Assembly: GCA_947090385.1 (NCBI GenBank)
Contig: CAMUNZ010000047.1
Location: forward strand, 1 to 8,482
DNA length: 8,482 bases
Direction: 5' to 3'
DNA from: an uncultured Campylobacter sp.
Lineage (GTDB): Bacteria; Campylobacterota; Campylobacteria; Campylobacterales; Campylobacteraceae
A model generated the notes under the pieces. The model made no database searches. It was not told the DNA's origin and worked only from the letters and a program-made list of their open reading frames with translations. The position numbers were made by a program, and so were the translations under genes. Below are positions 7,052-8,482 of the stretch, one piece after another (the stretch's first letter is position 1; each line of letters starts with the position of its first letter).

Positions 7052-8451
7052 ATAACTATTCCTAATGGAATTCTATCTCTTATAACCCAAACTAAGATTT
7101 TTTTACCTTTATAAGATTTAAAAGCCGATTGTAAATCTGATAAATTTTCAACCTCTTTTTCACCTATTTGAATAATTAAATCTCCTGTTCTAAATCCTAA
7201 ATTTTGCGCTTTTGAATCATCTTTTACAGATGTTATCAAAACTCCTTTAAATCCACTATCTATGCGAAATTTATATCTTAAATCGTCGCTTAAATTTTGA
7301 AGTTCTAATCCATCTATAAAATTATCTTTTTTTGTAGTTGAAATTTTATCTTTTTCCATATTTGCTAAAACAAGTTTTGTAGTTTTTATCTTGCCTGCTC
7401 TTTCGTAAGTTATTTCAATTTCTTTATTTGGTTGAAGTGAGCCTATGAAATTTTTAAGATCGTTTGCGCTAGATATATCTTTATCATCGATTTTTATAAT
7501 CAAATCTCCTCTTTTTAATCCCGCTTTTGCTGCTGGCATATTTTCTTCGACATTTGATATCAAAGCACCTTTTTTGCTTTTATAAATATCTTTTTGTTTG
7601 TCTGTCAAATTTGAAATCATAACACCGATATAGCCACGATCTATTTTTCCATCGTTTATTAAAGCATAAGCAATCTCTTTTACCATATTTGAAGGAATAG
7701 CAAAACCTATGCCGTTATTTCCGCCACTTCTACTTAAAATTGCAGAATTTATACCTATCAAAAATCCTCTGCTATCGACCAAAGCACCGCCAGAATTTCC
7801 AGGATTTATAGAAGCATCTGTTTGTATAAAATTTTCATATTGATTAAGTCCTATATTGTCCTTATTTAACGCAGAAATTATACCTTGCGTAATCGTTTCA
7901 CCAACTCCAAAAGGATTGCCGATCGCAAAAACAATATCGCCTTCTAAAATTTTAGAACTATCGGCAAAAATTGCAGGATTTAAATCTTTTGCGTCTATTT
8001 TTATAACCGCAATATCAGTTTTTGAATCCGTGCCGATAATTTTAGCTTTATACTCTTTATCGCTACCGCTTAAATTTACGGAAATTTCATCTGCATTTTC
8101 TACAACATGATTATTTGTGATGATATAGCCATTTTTTGTCACGATAACGCCAGAACCAAGAGAAGTTGATTTTTGTGATCTGTTTTGCGGAATGCCAAAA
8201 TTAAATCCAAAAAAATCTTTTAAAAATGGATCATCAAAAAAATCATCCATAGGACTTTTAAATTTTAAAGTTTTGCTTGTAGATATATTTACAACAGAAT
8301 TTTTTACCTTAGCTATAGAAGAATTAAAAGATAAAATCTTATTTTGTGCTGGATTTATTCTCTCTAAATCTTCATTAAATTCTTCGAATTTTACCGAATT
8401 GGCAAAAATCATAGAAAACAAAAAAATAGACATCAAAAAAATTTTTTTCAT
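7045..8451 (-). CDS. htrA: HtrA/DegP-type periplasmic serine protease and chaperone
   Basis: A 468-residue secreted protease that degrades or refolds damaged envelope proteins. A signal peptide covers residues 1 to about 17 (KK, a hydrophobic core, likely cut after IFA). The trypsin-like domain spans about 97-262 with the triad H115 (in TNNHVV), D146 (in KTDIAV) and S220 (in PGNSGG). An F/D-rich loop lies ahead of it at about 63-86. PDZ1 covers about 272-362 and PDZ2 about 379-466, the DegP-like layout. The ATG has an AAGGA site seven bases upstream. In C. jejuni and H. pylori, HtrA is known also to be exported and to cleave host E-cadherin; whether this protein does so cannot be told. It converges on glmS, and its own promoter is not visible because only 31 bases lie upstream. 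All key residues are present. Confidence 0.97.
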   Translation of the reverse strand: MKKIFLMSIFLFSMIFANSVKFEEFNEDLERINPAQNKILSFNSSIAKVKNSVVNISTSKTLKFKSPMDDFFDDPFLKDFFGFNFGIPQNRSQKSTSLGSGVIVTKNGYIITNNHVVENADEISVNLSGSDKEYKAKIIGTDSKTDIAVIKIDAKDLNPAIFADSSKILEGDIVFAIGNPFGVGETITQGIISALNKDNIGLNQYENFIQTDASINPGNSGGALVDSRGFLIGINSAILSRSGGNNGIGFAIPSNMVKEIAYALINDGKIDRGYIGVMISNLTDKQKDIYKSKKGALISNVEENMPAAKAGLKRGDLIIKIDDKDISSANDLKNFIGSLQPNKEIEITYERAGKIKTTKLVLANMEKDKISTTKKDNFIDGLELQNLSDDLRYKFRIDSGFKGVLITSVKDDSKAQNLGFRTGDLIIQIGEKEVENLSDLQSAFKSYKGKKILVWVIRDRIPLGIVIK

Positions 8452-8482
8452 AAAATTTTCCTTAACATTAAATTTTTTAAAA

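Noticed and set aside
7856..8110. 84-codon plus-strand frame within htrA
   Set aside because: Shadow of the protease domain on the other strand; no start signal and no family resemblance.
1..8482. Mobile element, CRISPR array, tRNA or defence system
   Set aside because: No direct repeats with spacers, transposase, integrase, tRNA-like cloverleaf or defence domains were seen; the genes are core metabolic, transport and envelope genes.

Overview
This window looks like a chromosomal segment from a low-GC member of the Campylobacterota, most likely Campylobacter or a close relative. The reasons are very AT-rich DNA, A/T-favouring codons, T-rich sequence ahead of a clear TATAAT -10 box, an MqnE (futalosine menaquinone pathway) gene, and a two-PDZ HtrA. 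I cannot name the species. From memory, unchecked, the order glmS / mqnE / NCS2 permease / phosphoribosyltransferase resembles the Cj1366c-Cj1370 region of C. jejuni.

Layout. Positions 1-5105 hold five minus-strand genes that read as one tight operon, in transcription order: mqnE (4041-5105), an AzgA-type purine permease (2734-4044), a purine-type phosphoribosyltransferase (2284-2724), a YnfM-like MFS transporter (1142-2287), and a polytopic membrane protein resembling GT-C/GT39 glycosyltransferases that runs off the left edge (1-1155). Neighbouring genes overlap by 4, 4 and 14 bases or are separated by 9. Positions 5106-5217 are a divergent intergenic region with a strong promoter for mqnE and a weaker candidate for glmS. 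glmS (5218-7029, plus) faces htrA (7045-8451, minus). The two share a perfect 10-bp hairpin that overlaps both stop codons. Only 31 bases remain upstream of htrA.

How the genes fit together. MqnE makes aminodeoxyfutalosine, an adenine-bearing menaquinone precursor, and the next two genes look like purine uptake and purine-base salvage. A link between menaquinone synthesis and purine recycling is therefore suggested by gene order but not proven. GlmS makes glucosamine-6-phosphate for peptidoglycan and LOS, and HtrA is an envelope protease. These two are housekeeping genes without a clear functional tie to the operon.

No mobile element, CRISPR array, tRNA, rRNA or other accessory cassette was seen. 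I do not see a convincing new system. The least explained gene is the truncated membrane protein at the left edge.
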